From assembly GCA_965198495.1 (NCBI GenBank), contig CBDAPL010000001.1, forward strand, positions 2,356,001 to 2,420,000: 64,000 bases of DNA, read 5' to 3'. Numbering within the stretch: position 1 is the stretch's first letter; every line of letters starts with the position of its first letter. The notes below the pieces were generated by a model. That model saw only the letters and a program-made list of their open reading frames with translations. It ran no database searches and had not been told where the DNA came from. Origin of the DNA: RH-AL1 sp965198495. Its GTDB lineage: Bacteria; Pseudomonadota; Alphaproteobacteria; Rhizobiales; Beijerinckiaceae. This document shows, piece by piece, positions 8,653 to 17,047 of the stretch. The position numbers were made by a program, and so were the translations under genes.

Positions 8653-9833
8653 GAGCGGAGCACGTATTTCCGGAACAGGTCACCGAAGTAGCTCAGCCCC
8701 GCATCGAAGGCGCGCGCCGACAAGGTGCCGACGGGAACCGCGGCGCCTGTGCGCAGCGGCACGCTCAAGACTTCCGTCGTTCCCCTGAAGAGCTTAAGCT
8801 TCGCAAGCGTATCGCCGGCCTCGACGGGGGCCATCAGAGGACCAGCATAGACGATCTTCGCGCTCAGCTTCTCGGCGGAGTCGCGCGGAACGAGCATCAC
8901 GATGTCCTTGTCGGCGACGACGGGCACGCTACGGCTCGTGCCCCCGTAGACGTCGGCGAAGCCGACCGTGCTCCCGGCCGCGAAGATCTTGCGCGTATCG
9001 AAGGCGCGGAAGCCCCACTGCAGGATCTTACGCGCTTCCTCCTTGCGCTCGGAGGCGGTTCGCGCGCCGTACAACGCGACGATCCTCCGCTCACCGTTCT
9101 GCACCGCCGAGCCGACGATCGCGTAGCCGGATTCGTCGATGTTCCCGGTTTTCAGGCCGTCGGCGCCGATGTCCATCGTCAACAGCGGATTGCGGTTGGG
9201 TTGCTTGATGTTGTTCCACAGGAAATCGCGCTGGCCGAATATCTTGTAGAGGTCGGGAAAGGTTTCGATGACGTAGGCGGACAGCAGCGCCATCTCGCGC
9301 GCCGTGACCTTCTCGTCCGGATTGGCATCGCCCCAGGCGTTGGTGAAGGTGAGATGCTGGAAGCCGAGCTCCCTGGCTCGTTTCGTCATCAGGGTGGCGA
9401 AGGCCCCTTGCGAACCGGCGAGACCCTCGGCGAGGACGATGGCCGCGTCGTTGGCCGAGTCGATCAGCAATCCATGCAACAGGTCTTCCACGGAGATCTG
9501 GCTGTTGAGCTTGGCGAACATGGTCGATCCGCGCGATGGCGCCCCGCCCTGCCGCCATGCCGTCTCACTGACCGTGAACAATTGGTTCGCTTGGAGCGTG
9601 CCGTCTTTCAAACGCTCGAAGACCAGTTCGGCCGTCATGATCTTGGCTGTTGAAGCCGGGGTCACGGGGTCGTCGGCGCCGCGCTCCAGCAAGACGCTGC
9701 GGGTGGCGGCGTCGATCAGGATCGCATGCGGCACGCTGGTTTGCAGCGGTTCGGCGTAGCCGGTGATCGGAATAGCCAGGGCGAGGGCGAGACCGGACAA
9801 CGGGTAGGAGCGCAACCAGAAGCGCGGACGCAA
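8649..9833 (-). CDS. D-alanyl-D-alanine carboxypeptidase (PBP5/6 type)
   Basis: Low-molecular-mass penicillin-binding protein that trims the terminal D-Ala of peptidoglycan stem peptides in the periplasm. A signal peptide covers about residues 1-27. The serine protease motifs are present in order: S61-T-A-K64 in PASTAKIM, S-A-N in LIDSANDAA, and K-T-G in GLKTGNIDESGY near 227. A C-terminal PBP5 beta domain (about 290-385) ends in FGDLFRKYVL, which could be the membrane-attaching amphipathic helix. It lies directly downstream of rlpA, a cell-wall pairing conserved in the order. Confidence 0.95.
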   Translation of the reverse strand: MRPRFWLRSYPLSGLALALAIPITGYAEPLQTSVPHAILIDAATRSVLLERGADDPVTPASTAKIMTAELVFERLKDGTLQANQLFTVSETAWRQGGAPSRGSTMFAKLNSQISVEDLLHGLLIDSANDAAIVLAEGLAGSQGAFATLMTKRARELGFQHLTFTNAWGDANPDEKVTAREMALLSAYVIETFPDLYKIFGQRDFLWNNIKQPNRNPLLTMDIGADGLKTGNIDESGYAIVGSAVQNGERRIVALYGARTASERKEEARKILQWGFRAFDTRKIFAAGSTVGFADVYGGTSRSVPVVADKDIVMLVPRDSAEKLSAKIVYAGPLMAPVEAGDTLAKLKLFRGTTEVLSVPLRTGAAVPVGTLSARAFDAGLSYFGDLFRKYVLRS

Positions 9834-9931
9834 TGCAGCCTCGATGTTGGGACCAGATACACTACGATCGGCTATCGCGAGTAGACAACCAATGCGACTC
9901 TTTTCCTAGTCGCGCCCGGCGTCCCGTCGCG

Positions 9932-11122
9932 TCAGCCTTCTGGCGCGCGTGCCAGGCGAAGATCCGAAGCCCGGTGGCGCGTCCCGATTTGGCTGTCGGC
10001 GCCACGTATCGTCGCGAGATCGATCGGCCGCGCCGGCGGAACGATCCCATGCGCGCCGCCGCGCTTGGCTGAGGGCCGCCCCTGGCGCTCGGGCGGCAGC
10101 AGGTCGTGGATCGGCAGATGGGGCATTGCGGAGGCGAGTCGAGTGGGCGGTCGCGGTGCCTGACCGTGGCGCTCCGATGACGCGACCTGCCGTTCGGTGC
10201 GTTCGCGGGAAACCGCCTCTCGCATGGTCGCCGGTCGCTGGATCTCACCTTGCCCGCGCCGCGACGGCCGCATGACCGGGGCCGCATCGGCGGCCGCGGT
10301 CCGCTCCGCGCGACGCTCCTCCGCGTGCAAGGCGCGCTGCGCCGAGGCGTTCGGCGCAAGCGCGGCGACACGCGGGGCCGGCTGTTCGCGCGCTGCCATC
10401 GCCGGCTCGCCCTGCCACTGCGCCGGCCCGTCGTTCCGCAAGGTCGCGTAAAGCTTGGCATCCTCGGAGCCATCAAGGCTGGCGCGGCCAACGTATTCGA
10501 CCTTGATCTTGGCGGTTCCGGAGCGCTTGAAGTCGAGCGCCTCGGCGACGCGGCGCGACACGTCCATCACGCGGCTCGAGGCATAAGGACCGCGATCGTT
10601 GACGCGGACGATCATCGAGGCGTTGTTGCGCAGGTTGGTCACACGGGCGTAGCTCGGCAACGGCATCGTCGGATGCGCGGCCGTGAAGCCATCGCGGTCG
10701 TAGATCTCGCCGTTCGCTGTCAGTCGCCCGTGAAAGGCGTCACCGTACCATGAGGCGTTTCCGACCTGCACGATCTTGCGCTCGCTTGGATAGTAGGTCT
10801 GACCGGCTACGACGTAAGGCTTGCCGACAAGATATTGGCCGCCGCCGCGCGGGATCGGTTGTCCGTCCGCGACGACCCTTCGGCTTGCCGGACCGTAGAC
10901 GGACGAAGGGAAGTACTCCTTGCCGTGCGACGCCGCCGCGACCTGCTGCGGGCTTTGCGCGCAGCCTCCGAGTCCAACGGCGGAGAGCACGGCGCCGAGA
11001 AGGACGAGCCGCACAAACCGCGGCGAGAGATCGCGGAGGACGCCTGATCGTGAACGATGGCTGAGAGGCAAACGAGCACCTGTGGGATCGGCGCCACACC
11101 GCCGGCCCAAATACGCTTGCAC
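9932..11122 (-). CDS. rlpA: RlpA-like septal ring lytic transglycosylase / DPBB lipoprotein
   Basis: Rare lipoprotein A family. A hydrophobic segment ends in the lipobox LGGC followed by AQ, so the mature protein should be lipidated. The double-psi beta-barrel spans roughly residues 140-225 (GNASWYGDAFHGRLTANGE, VRVNDRGPYASSRVMDVSR), including the catalytic Asp of VNDRGPY. The C-terminal 170 residues are Arg/Ala/Pro-rich and show no SPOR domain, unlike E. coli RlpA. The start is uncertain: GTG at 11122 gives a long N-region, while TTG at 11071 with AGGTG upstream gives a more normal signal peptide. Peptidoglycan cleavage is inferred from the family. Confidence 0.88.
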   Translation of the reverse strand: MQAYLGRRCGADPTGARLPLSHRSRSGVLRDLSPRFVRLVLLGAVLSAVGLGGCAQSPQQVAAASHGKEYFPSSVYGPASRRVVADGQPIPRGGGQYLVGKPYVVAGQTYYPSERKIVQVGNASWYGDAFHGRLTANGEIYDRDGFTAAHPTMPLPSYARVTNLRNNASMIVRVNDRGPYASSRVMDVSRRVAEALDFKRSGTAKIKVEYVGRASLDGSEDAKLYATLRNDGPAQWQGEPAMAAREQPAPRVAALAPNASAQRALHAEERRAERTAAADAAPVMRPSRRGQGEIQRPATMREAVSRERTERQVASSERHGQAPRPPTRLASAMPHLPIHDLLPPERQGRPSAKRGGAHGIVPPARPIDLATIRGADSQIGTRHRASDLRLARAPEG

Positions 11123-11440
11123 GTATGCGGTTTCCAGAATGCTAACGTGAAGCGACCGCGAGGCGAGAAATCGTTCATTTGCAGGATGTTACGAGTCTGT
11201 TAGCCATGCTTGGCGATGATCGGCGAAGGCGTTGGTGGCGAGAGCGTCCCAGCCTCCCGATCCCGTCGACGCCTTAAAAACACCTCGTCTTTGCGACACC
11301 CCATACCAGCTCTGTCGCCTAGCTTTCGAAAACCAGATGTTCAACGAATGAGAGATGTTCTTCTGTGCTCCGGCCCCTACGCCACGTAGAACCGACGGCG
11401 GCTCCTTCACGAGATCGATCCCGGCTTTCGGAGGCGCCCG
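11123..11440. other. Divergent intergenic region between rlpA and the capsule-export genes
   Basis: 318 bases holding the promoters for both directions. A short minus-strand open frame (73 codons) has no recognisable content and no good ribosome site. The only clear element is the GGAGG seven bases before the ATG at 11441. No strong consensus promoter was identified by eye. Confidence 0.5.
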
Positions 11441-12706
11441 ATGAGCGATGATGGGCTGACCCAGACGCCCGCGGTCTTCTCGTCCAAGGAGCGGGCGGCA
11501 CTCGTCGCCAAGGCGCTGAGCGAGGCGGCGCGGCGCGCCCGCTTCTCGACGAAGAAGCGGCGCTCGCTGACGGCCGGCGGCTATGGAGCCAAGCGCGGTG
11601 ATCGCCTTCTACGGCTGATCAAAGTGTGGACATTCGTCGGCATCGTGGCCGTGCCGACCGTCCTGACGGCGATCTACCTCTTCTTCATCGCCTCGGACCA
11701 ATACACGGCGGAGGCCCGTTTCACGGTTCGTGGTGGCATGCCAAGCTCGATGGAAAGCATCGGCTCGCTATCAAGCTCGCCCGGCATGCTGATCGTGCAG
11801 GATACTCAGATCATTCTCAATTACATGACGAGCCGGGCCATGGTCACGGCCTTGAACAAGAGCGTGGGTCTCGACCGACTCTACAGCAAACCAGACATCG
11901 ATTTCCTGTCTCGCATGAAGAAGAATGCCTCGATTGAGAAAAGAGTGCGTTATTGGAAGCGGCATCTCTCGCTCGAAGTGCAGATGCCGGCAGGTATCGT
12001 CATCTTCACCGTGCAGGCGTTTTCGCCGGACGACGCGGTCACGATTTCGCGTGCGGCTATCGAGGCAAGCGAGCAGCTCGTCAATGATATGAACAAATCT
12101 ATGCTCGCCGACGCCATCGCGCTCGCCTCGTCGGAAAGGGAGCGCGCTCAGGCCAATCTATCGATCACGCGAGCGAATCTGGAAAAGGCTCGCAACGCGG
12201 AAGGTATTCTCAGTGCCGAAGCCGCATCTACCGCACTCATGGATCTCATGGGCCAAGTCAAACAACAGTCGATCAGACTTCAGGAGGAGTACCAGGCTCA
12301 GCTGAAATTCGTCTCTGCCGACGCGCCGCAAATGAAGAGCATGAAGACGAAGATCGATGCCGCCAACGAGGAGCTCGGCAAGCTCCAGAACCAGATGACC
12401 AACGACACTGACGCACCCGATGCCACCGACAAGGTGCTCGCGGGATCGATGTCACGGTTGGATTATGCCAAACTCAACAACACGATCGCTGCGGGCATCT
12501 ACGCGGGTTCCCTCGCCGCGCTCGAACAGGCGCATCTCGCGAATGAGCTCAAGCTCATGTACATCAACACGTTCGTCCAGCCGGTGCCGGCCGATCAGCC
12601 TCGTTACCCGATGCGCACGCTCGACATGATCTACGTGGTGGGCGGGAGTCTGGCGATGTGGGGCGCGGTGCTTCTCTCGCTGAAGCTGATCAAGGGGGCG
12701 TTGTAG
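11441..12706 (+). CDS. Capsule polysaccharide export inner-membrane protein, KpsE/BexC/CtrB-like (copy 1)
   Basis: Polysaccharide co-polymerase-like protein with a short cytoplasmic N-terminus, TM1 at about residues 63-84 and a large periplasmic coiled-coil region. It ends in TM2 at about 396-418 (MIYVVGGSLAMWGAVLLSLKL). The helix-rich stretch at about 205-300 (SSERERAQANLSITRANLEKARNAEG) is the predicted coiled coil. Relatives bridge the ABC transporter to the outer-membrane export channel in group 2 capsule systems. ATG with GGAGG seven bases upstream. It is followed after 70 bases by a second gene of the same architecture. No KpsM/KpsT or outer-membrane partner is in the window. Confidence 0.85.
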   Translation: MSDDGLTQTPAVFSSKERAALVAKALSEAARRARFSTKKRRSLTAGGYGAKRGDRLLRLIKVWTFVGIVAVPTVLTAIYLFFIASDQYTAEARFTVRGGMPSSMESIGSLSSSPGMLIVQDTQIILNYMTSRAMVTALNKSVGLDRLYSKPDIDFLSRMKKNASIEKRVRYWKRHLSLEVQMPAGIVIFTVQAFSPDDAVTISRAAIEASEQLVNDMNKSMLADAIALASSERERAQANLSITRANLEKARNAEGILSAEAASTALMDLMGQVKQQSIRLQEEYQAQLKFVSADAPQMKSMKTKIDAANEELGKLQNQMTNDTDAPDATDKVLAGSMSRLDYAKLNNTIAAGIYAGSLAALEQAHLANELKLMYINTFVQPVPADQPRYPMRTLDMIYVVGGSLAMWGAVLLSLKLIKGAL

Positions 12707-12776
12707 TGTTTGTCGCGCTGATCTCCAGCTCCCTGCCCTGGTCGGTCTCGGCCAGCATCACGCCTGCGCGTAAGTC

Positions 12777-14114
12777 ATGACCGATCTTCGCGAGCCGAAG
12801 CCGAAGGAAGAGGTGTTCCTCGCGCCTTCGTTCGACATCGCGCCGCGGCAGACACTCGTCGCGCGTGCCCTCAAGCCGATCCGCCGTATCACCTTGCGCG
12901 AAATCGCTTCCTTTTCGCGTGGCGAGTTCCAGCTTCGAGGCTCGCGAAAATTCGATCTCGGGACCATAAGCAAGGACAGCTTACTGCGTTGGAGCGCGGT
13001 CATCGTGATCGCTTTGCCGATCTTCGTGACGGCGGTCTATCTCTTCTTCGTCGCCAGCGATCAATATGTCGCCGAAACGCGGTTCGCGGTTCGGCAGGCC
13101 ACCGCCATGGGCGGGGTTGCCCAGTCTATGAAGATGGATGAAGGAAAGTCGTCGGGCTCTTCCGCATCCTCCGGAAGCTCCAGCTTCTCCGTCAAAGTCC
13201 CGGATCTCGGCGGCGAGGACGCGGCGATCATCGGAAATTACATCCACAGCCGCGCCATCGTCGATGACGTCAGCAATACCCTGGACGTTCGCGGCATCTT
13301 CCAACGTCCCTACGCCGATTTCTGGTCGCGGCTGCCCGCGAACGCGACCGCCGAGAAGTTGACGGACTACTGGAATAAGATGGTGTCCGTATACCTTGAG
13401 ACGACCTCGGGGATCGTTACCGTTTCCGTGAGCGCTTTCAGTCGCGAGGATGCGCTTACCCTTGTCGACGCGATCCTCAAGTCCAGCACGGCGCTGGCGA
13501 ACTCGATGTCCCTCAAGATACGAATGGATGCCATCAAGACCGCCGAGGACGAGGTGCGGCGCGCGGAAGGACAAGTTCGATTCTCGCTGGCGGATCTGAC
13601 GGCTTTCCGCAATTCGGAGCACTTGATCGATCCCCTTCAGTCCAGCCTCTCGTCGTCCAAACTGCTGATGCAGTTGATGTCTGACAAGATCGAATTCGAG
13701 GGCAAGCTGTTCGTCGCCCTGCGACTGCAGGGACCCAACGCGCCAGGGATCGCGAGCCTTCGTGCGAAGCTCGACAGCGACAACATGCAGATTACCAAGC
13801 TGAACGATGAGATCGCCGGCGACAAGACCGTCGCAAACAACATGGCCGGGACCGTCGCGCGCTTCGAGACGTTGGAGCTGAAGCACCAGTTCGCCGTCCG
13901 AATGTACGGGTTCGCCCGCGACGGCGTCGAGAGGGCCCGAATCGCGTCCATACGCCAGCAGATCTATCTGGCGGTCTTCGTCCCACCTTCCCTGCCGCAG
14001 GACTTCACCTATCCGTTGCGTTGGACCAACCTAATCCTCGTCTCGGTCCTAGCTGTGATGACATGGATGTGCGGGGTGACGCTGAGCGCATCGGTTCTCG
14101 ACCATCGGCTCTGA
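12777..14114 (+). CDS. Capsule polysaccharide export inner-membrane protein, KpsE/BexC/CtrB-like (copy 2)
   Basis: Paralogue of the preceding gene with the same layout: N-terminal tail, TM1 at about residues 73-92 (VIVIALPIFVTAVYLFFVASDQYVAE), periplasmic helices, and TM2 near 416-440. The sequence around TM1 (AVYLFFVASDQYVAETRFAVR) closely parallels AIYLFFIASDQYTAEARFTVR in copy 1. A Ser/Gly-rich insert (SSGSSASSGSSS) near residues 120-135 is absent from copy 1. The first codon is an ATG at 12777 without a strong Shine-Dalgarno. The gene is followed 13 bases later by a glycosyltransferase, suggesting one operon. Confidence 0.85.
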   Translation: MTDLREPKPKEEVFLAPSFDIAPRQTLVARALKPIRRITLREIASFSRGEFQLRGSRKFDLGTISKDSLLRWSAVIVIALPIFVTAVYLFFVASDQYVAETRFAVRQATAMGGVAQSMKMDEGKSSGSSASSGSSSFSVKVPDLGGEDAAIIGNYIHSRAIVDDVSNTLDVRGIFQRPYADFWSRLPANATAEKLTDYWNKMVSVYLETTSGIVTVSVSAFSREDALTLVDAILKSSTALANSMSLKIRMDAIKTAEDEVRRAEGQVRFSLADLTAFRNSEHLIDPLQSSLSSSKLLMQLMSDKIEFEGKLFVALRLQGPNAPGIASLRAKLDSDNMQITKLNDEIAGDKTVANNMAGTVARFETLELKHQFAVRMYGFARDGVERARIASIRQQIYLAVFVPPSLPQDFTYPLRWTNLILVSVLAVMTWMCGVTLSASVLDHRL

Positions 14115-14127
14115 TCGCCGCGTCGGC

Positions 14128-16050
14128 ATGAGGTCGAGGTCCCAAACGCCTGTGCTGGAACCCGCTCGAGACGTCGAACGGCATGCCGGCCGCTTCGTCG
14201 CGATCACTGCCGAGCCGTGGCTCGACCTGACGATCCTGCGCATCGAACGCCTGCGTGGTCGTTGGATCGAGATCATCTATCGCGCCAGCATGTGGGACGA
14301 GCCGGCGCGGCCGATCTTTCGCTTCTGCCAGAGGGACGGAACGTTCGTCGACCGGTTTGCCGCCGGGCCGATCGGTGGATCCGCTCGCTGGTTGGGCCGC
14401 ATGCCGCCGGGCACTGTCCGGGTGGCTGTAAGTCCAACGAACCGGGTGGGCGCCTTCGCCTTCTCGATCGAGCGCGTGCGTCCGCTAAGATGGCCGAGCG
14501 TCGTCGCGAGCGGCTTGCGATGGCGCAAGAGACAGACGCGCAGTGCCATCCTGACGAAGCTCATCGGATGGCACCCCGAATCCGACGTCAATCTCGCCTG
14601 GGCGACAGGGTCAGTCCCACTCCCGGCCTACGCGGCTTGGCGCAGGGGGCACGAGTCGCCGCTTGATCTCGAGGGTATCGATCGACCCCGCTTCGATTGG
14701 ACGACGGCGGCCACGATCCAGCTTGTCCTGATCGACGACGACGACGATGGGGTGGCGCGAACCCGCGAGTCGCTGCGAGCGCAGGTCTTCGCCAACTGGC
14801 GCATCGTGTCGCACGAAGCGTTCGACGTCGCTGCCCTGACCGGCGTCATCAAAGCCGGCGATCGCCTTACGCCCTTCGCTTTAGGCTACCTCGCCGAGCA
14901 GGCGCGACGCCAGCCCGAGGTTCGGCTCTTTTACGGCGACGCGCTCGTCCGCGACGAGACCGGCAGGCTGGGTCTCGATCTGAAGCCCGGGTGGGCACCT
15001 CGGCTTCAGAGCGCGTGTCCCATCCTCGGCGCGTCTGTCTTCGTTCGCGGTTTCGGTGGCTGGCATGCCGACGACCGCCGCGATTTCCTCGGATCCGGCA
15101 TTGTCCCGAAGCGCGTCCTCGACGCGCTCGAACCGCACGAGGTCAAGCCGCTCCGGCGCATGATGATCGAGACGGCGGCTCTTACCCCGCGCGCACGCGG
15201 GGCGCGGATGATTGCGCCGACGAGCGCGACAGTCGCCATCATCATTCCGACGCGAGACAATCCGGCTCTTGTGACCAGGCTCGTGGCAAGCATCCACGCA
15301 AAGTCCGGGGTCTTCTCCGGCCGCACGCAAATCGTCATCGTCGACAACGGCAGCGTCTCACCCGATACCCTAGCGGCTCATGCGGACCTCGCGCGCGCCA
15401 CGGACGTGCTGCTCGTCGAGCAACCCGGCCCATTCAATTTTTCCCTTCTGTGCAACAGGGCCGCCGCCGCCTCACGGGGTGACGTGCTCGTGTTTCTCAA
15501 CGACGACATGGAGGTGCTGAGCGACGGCTGGCTGGACAGGCTTGCCGCGCACGCGATGGATGGCGCCACCGGAGCGGTCGGAGCCAAGCTGACCTACCCC
15601 GACGGACGGCTGCAGCATGTCGGCGTGCTGGTCGGCATGGGCGAGAGCGCCGGACACTTCGGAGCGCTGGCGGCCGGGAACGATCCCGGCTGGGCCGGTC
15701 GTAATCATGCCGTCCACGAAGTGTCCGCCGTGACCGGCGCGTGTCTCGCCGTCGCGCGCGAGAAATTCCTCGCGGTCGGCGGCTTCGATGCCGATCGCCT
15801 GCCCATCGAACTCAGCGACATCGATCTCTGCCTCAAGTTGAACGCGCGCGGATGGCAGACGATCGTCGATCCCTTCGTCCACATCATGCACGAGGAATCA
15901 GCCAGCCGCGGCGGCGCCACGCTGCGCCGCCTCGACGTCTACGGCGGCGAGCGCGCGATCTTCATCGAGCGCTGGCGTCACGTGCTGCGCGACGATCCCA
16001 CTTTCCATCCCGGGCTGAGCCTGTACAGCTGGCAGGCGGCTCTCGGCTAA
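14128..16050 (+). CDS. Glycosyltransferase family 2 protein, two-part
   Basis: The C-terminal half (about residues 369-610) is a complete GT-A family 2 domain. It has AIIIPTRDNP at the start, the nucleotide-binding VIVDNGS, the metal-binding NDDME near 458, and SDIDLCLKLNARGW, which is rhamnosyltransferase-like. The N-terminal half contains what looks like a degenerate GT2 domain: IQLVLIDDDDDGV near 196 and VRLFYGDALVRDETG, the latter matching the usual YxDxD segment. The enzyme probably adds sugars to the polysaccharide handled by the two upstream export proteins. Donor and acceptor cannot be told from sequence. Confidence 0.88.
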   Translation: MRSRSQTPVLEPARDVERHAGRFVAITAEPWLDLTILRIERLRGRWIEIIYRASMWDEPARPIFRFCQRDGTFVDRFAAGPIGGSARWLGRMPPGTVRVAVSPTNRVGAFAFSIERVRPLRWPSVVASGLRWRKRQTRSAILTKLIGWHPESDVNLAWATGSVPLPAYAAWRRGHESPLDLEGIDRPRFDWTTAATIQLVLIDDDDDGVARTRESLRAQVFANWRIVSHEAFDVAALTGVIKAGDRLTPFALGYLAEQARRQPEVRLFYGDALVRDETGRLGLDLKPGWAPRLQSACPILGASVFVRGFGGWHADDRRDFLGSGIVPKRVLDALEPHEVKPLRRMMIETAALTPRARGARMIAPTSATVAIIIPTRDNPALVTRLVASIHAKSGVFSGRTQIVIVDNGSVSPDTLAAHADLARATDVLLVEQPGPFNFSLLCNRAAAASRGDVLVFLNDDMEVLSDGWLDRLAAHAMDGATGAVGAKLTYPDGRLQHVGVLVGMGESAGHFGALAAGNDPGWAGRNHAVHEVSAVTGACLAVAREKFLAVGGFDADRLPIELSDIDLCLKLNARGWQTIVDPFVHIMHEESASRGGATLRRLDVYGGERAIFIERWRHVLRDDPTFHPGLSLYSWQAALG

Positions 16051-16060
16051 GAGGACTCGA

Positions 16061-16840
16061 GTGCAGATCGCGACGTGGAACATCAATTCGGTGCGTTCGC
16101 GCCTCGAGAACCTTTTGCGCTACCTGCGCGAGGTTTCGCCCGACGTCCTGTGCCTGCAAGAGCTGAAATGCACGGACGAGCAGTTCCCGCGCGCCGAGGT
16201 CGAGGCCGAGGGCTACAATGCGGCGGTGCACGGTCAGAAGGGCTTCAACGGTGTCGCCATCCTTTCCAAGCGGCCGATCGAGGCGGTCAGCGGGTTGCCC
16301 GGCGGCGAGGCCGACCAGCAATCACGCTACATCGAGGCGATCATCGCGGCGGAGGCGCACCCGGTGCGGGTCTGCTGCCTCTACCTGCCGAACGGCAACC
16401 CGGTGGACTCGGACAAGTACCCCTACAAGCTCACCTGGATGGACCGCCTGATCGACCGCGCCCGTTTCCTGCTGACGCTTGAGGAGCCGCTGGTCATGGC
16501 GGGCGATTACAACGTCATCCCCACGCCGCGCGACGTCTACGACGCCGAGGCCTGGGCCGGCGACGCGCTGTTCCTGCCGCAGACGCGCGCGCGCTTCCGT
16601 GCCCTCATCAATCTTGGACTGACGGACGCGCTGCGCGCCACCACTGACGAGGCCGGGCTCTACACGTTCTGGGACTATCAGGCCGGGGCTTGGCAGCGAA
16701 ACAAGGGGATTTGCATCGACCATCTGCTGCTTTCCGCACAGGCGGCCGACCGGCTCATATCGGTGACGATCGACAAGGCGCGACGCGGGGAGGACAAGCC
16801 ATCGGATCACGTGCCGGTCAGAATCGCGCTCGCGATCTGA
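16061..16840 (+). CDS. xthA: Exodeoxyribonuclease III
   Basis: AP endonuclease and 3'-5' exonuclease of base excision repair, endonuclease/exonuclease/phosphatase fold. Visible motifs: ATWNINSVRSRL at the N-terminus, LCLQELKC (metal-binding Glu), GDYNVIPTPRDVYD, GICIDHLLLS and the catalytic KPSDHVPV. GTG start at 16061, ten bases after the glycosyltransferase stop; the CDS is 259 residues, the standard length. Proximity to the capsule genes is probably incidental. Confidence 0.95.
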   Translation: MQIATWNINSVRSRLENLLRYLREVSPDVLCLQELKCTDEQFPRAEVEAEGYNAAVHGQKGFNGVAILSKRPIEAVSGLPGGEADQQSRYIEAIIAAEAHPVRVCCLYLPNGNPVDSDKYPYKLTWMDRLIDRARFLLTLEEPLVMAGDYNVIPTPRDVYDAEAWAGDALFLPQTRARFRALINLGLTDALRATTDEAGLYTFWDYQAGAWQRNKGICIDHLLLSAQAADRLISVTIDKARRGEDKPSDHVPVRIALAI

Positions 16841-17047
16841 CGAGCGAGCATCGAGCTACGCCAACGACGTCACTTGCTTCGCCAAGAGGCAGGCCGCACC
16901 GCGCCATCTTTGACAAGCGAATCGGCTTCTTAGATGTGGCGCCCAGAGCGGCTCAAGCTTTATGCTGCCGGAGGGCTCGATGAATGTCGGGCCGCTATTT
17001 GCTTGCGCTTGTATTCTTCGAAAAGCTTGGTCGCGTGAGGAGATCGT

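Noticed and set aside
11189..11410. A 73-codon minus-strand ORF in the rlpA-capsule intergenic region
   Set aside because: No ribosome site, no family resemblance, atypical composition.
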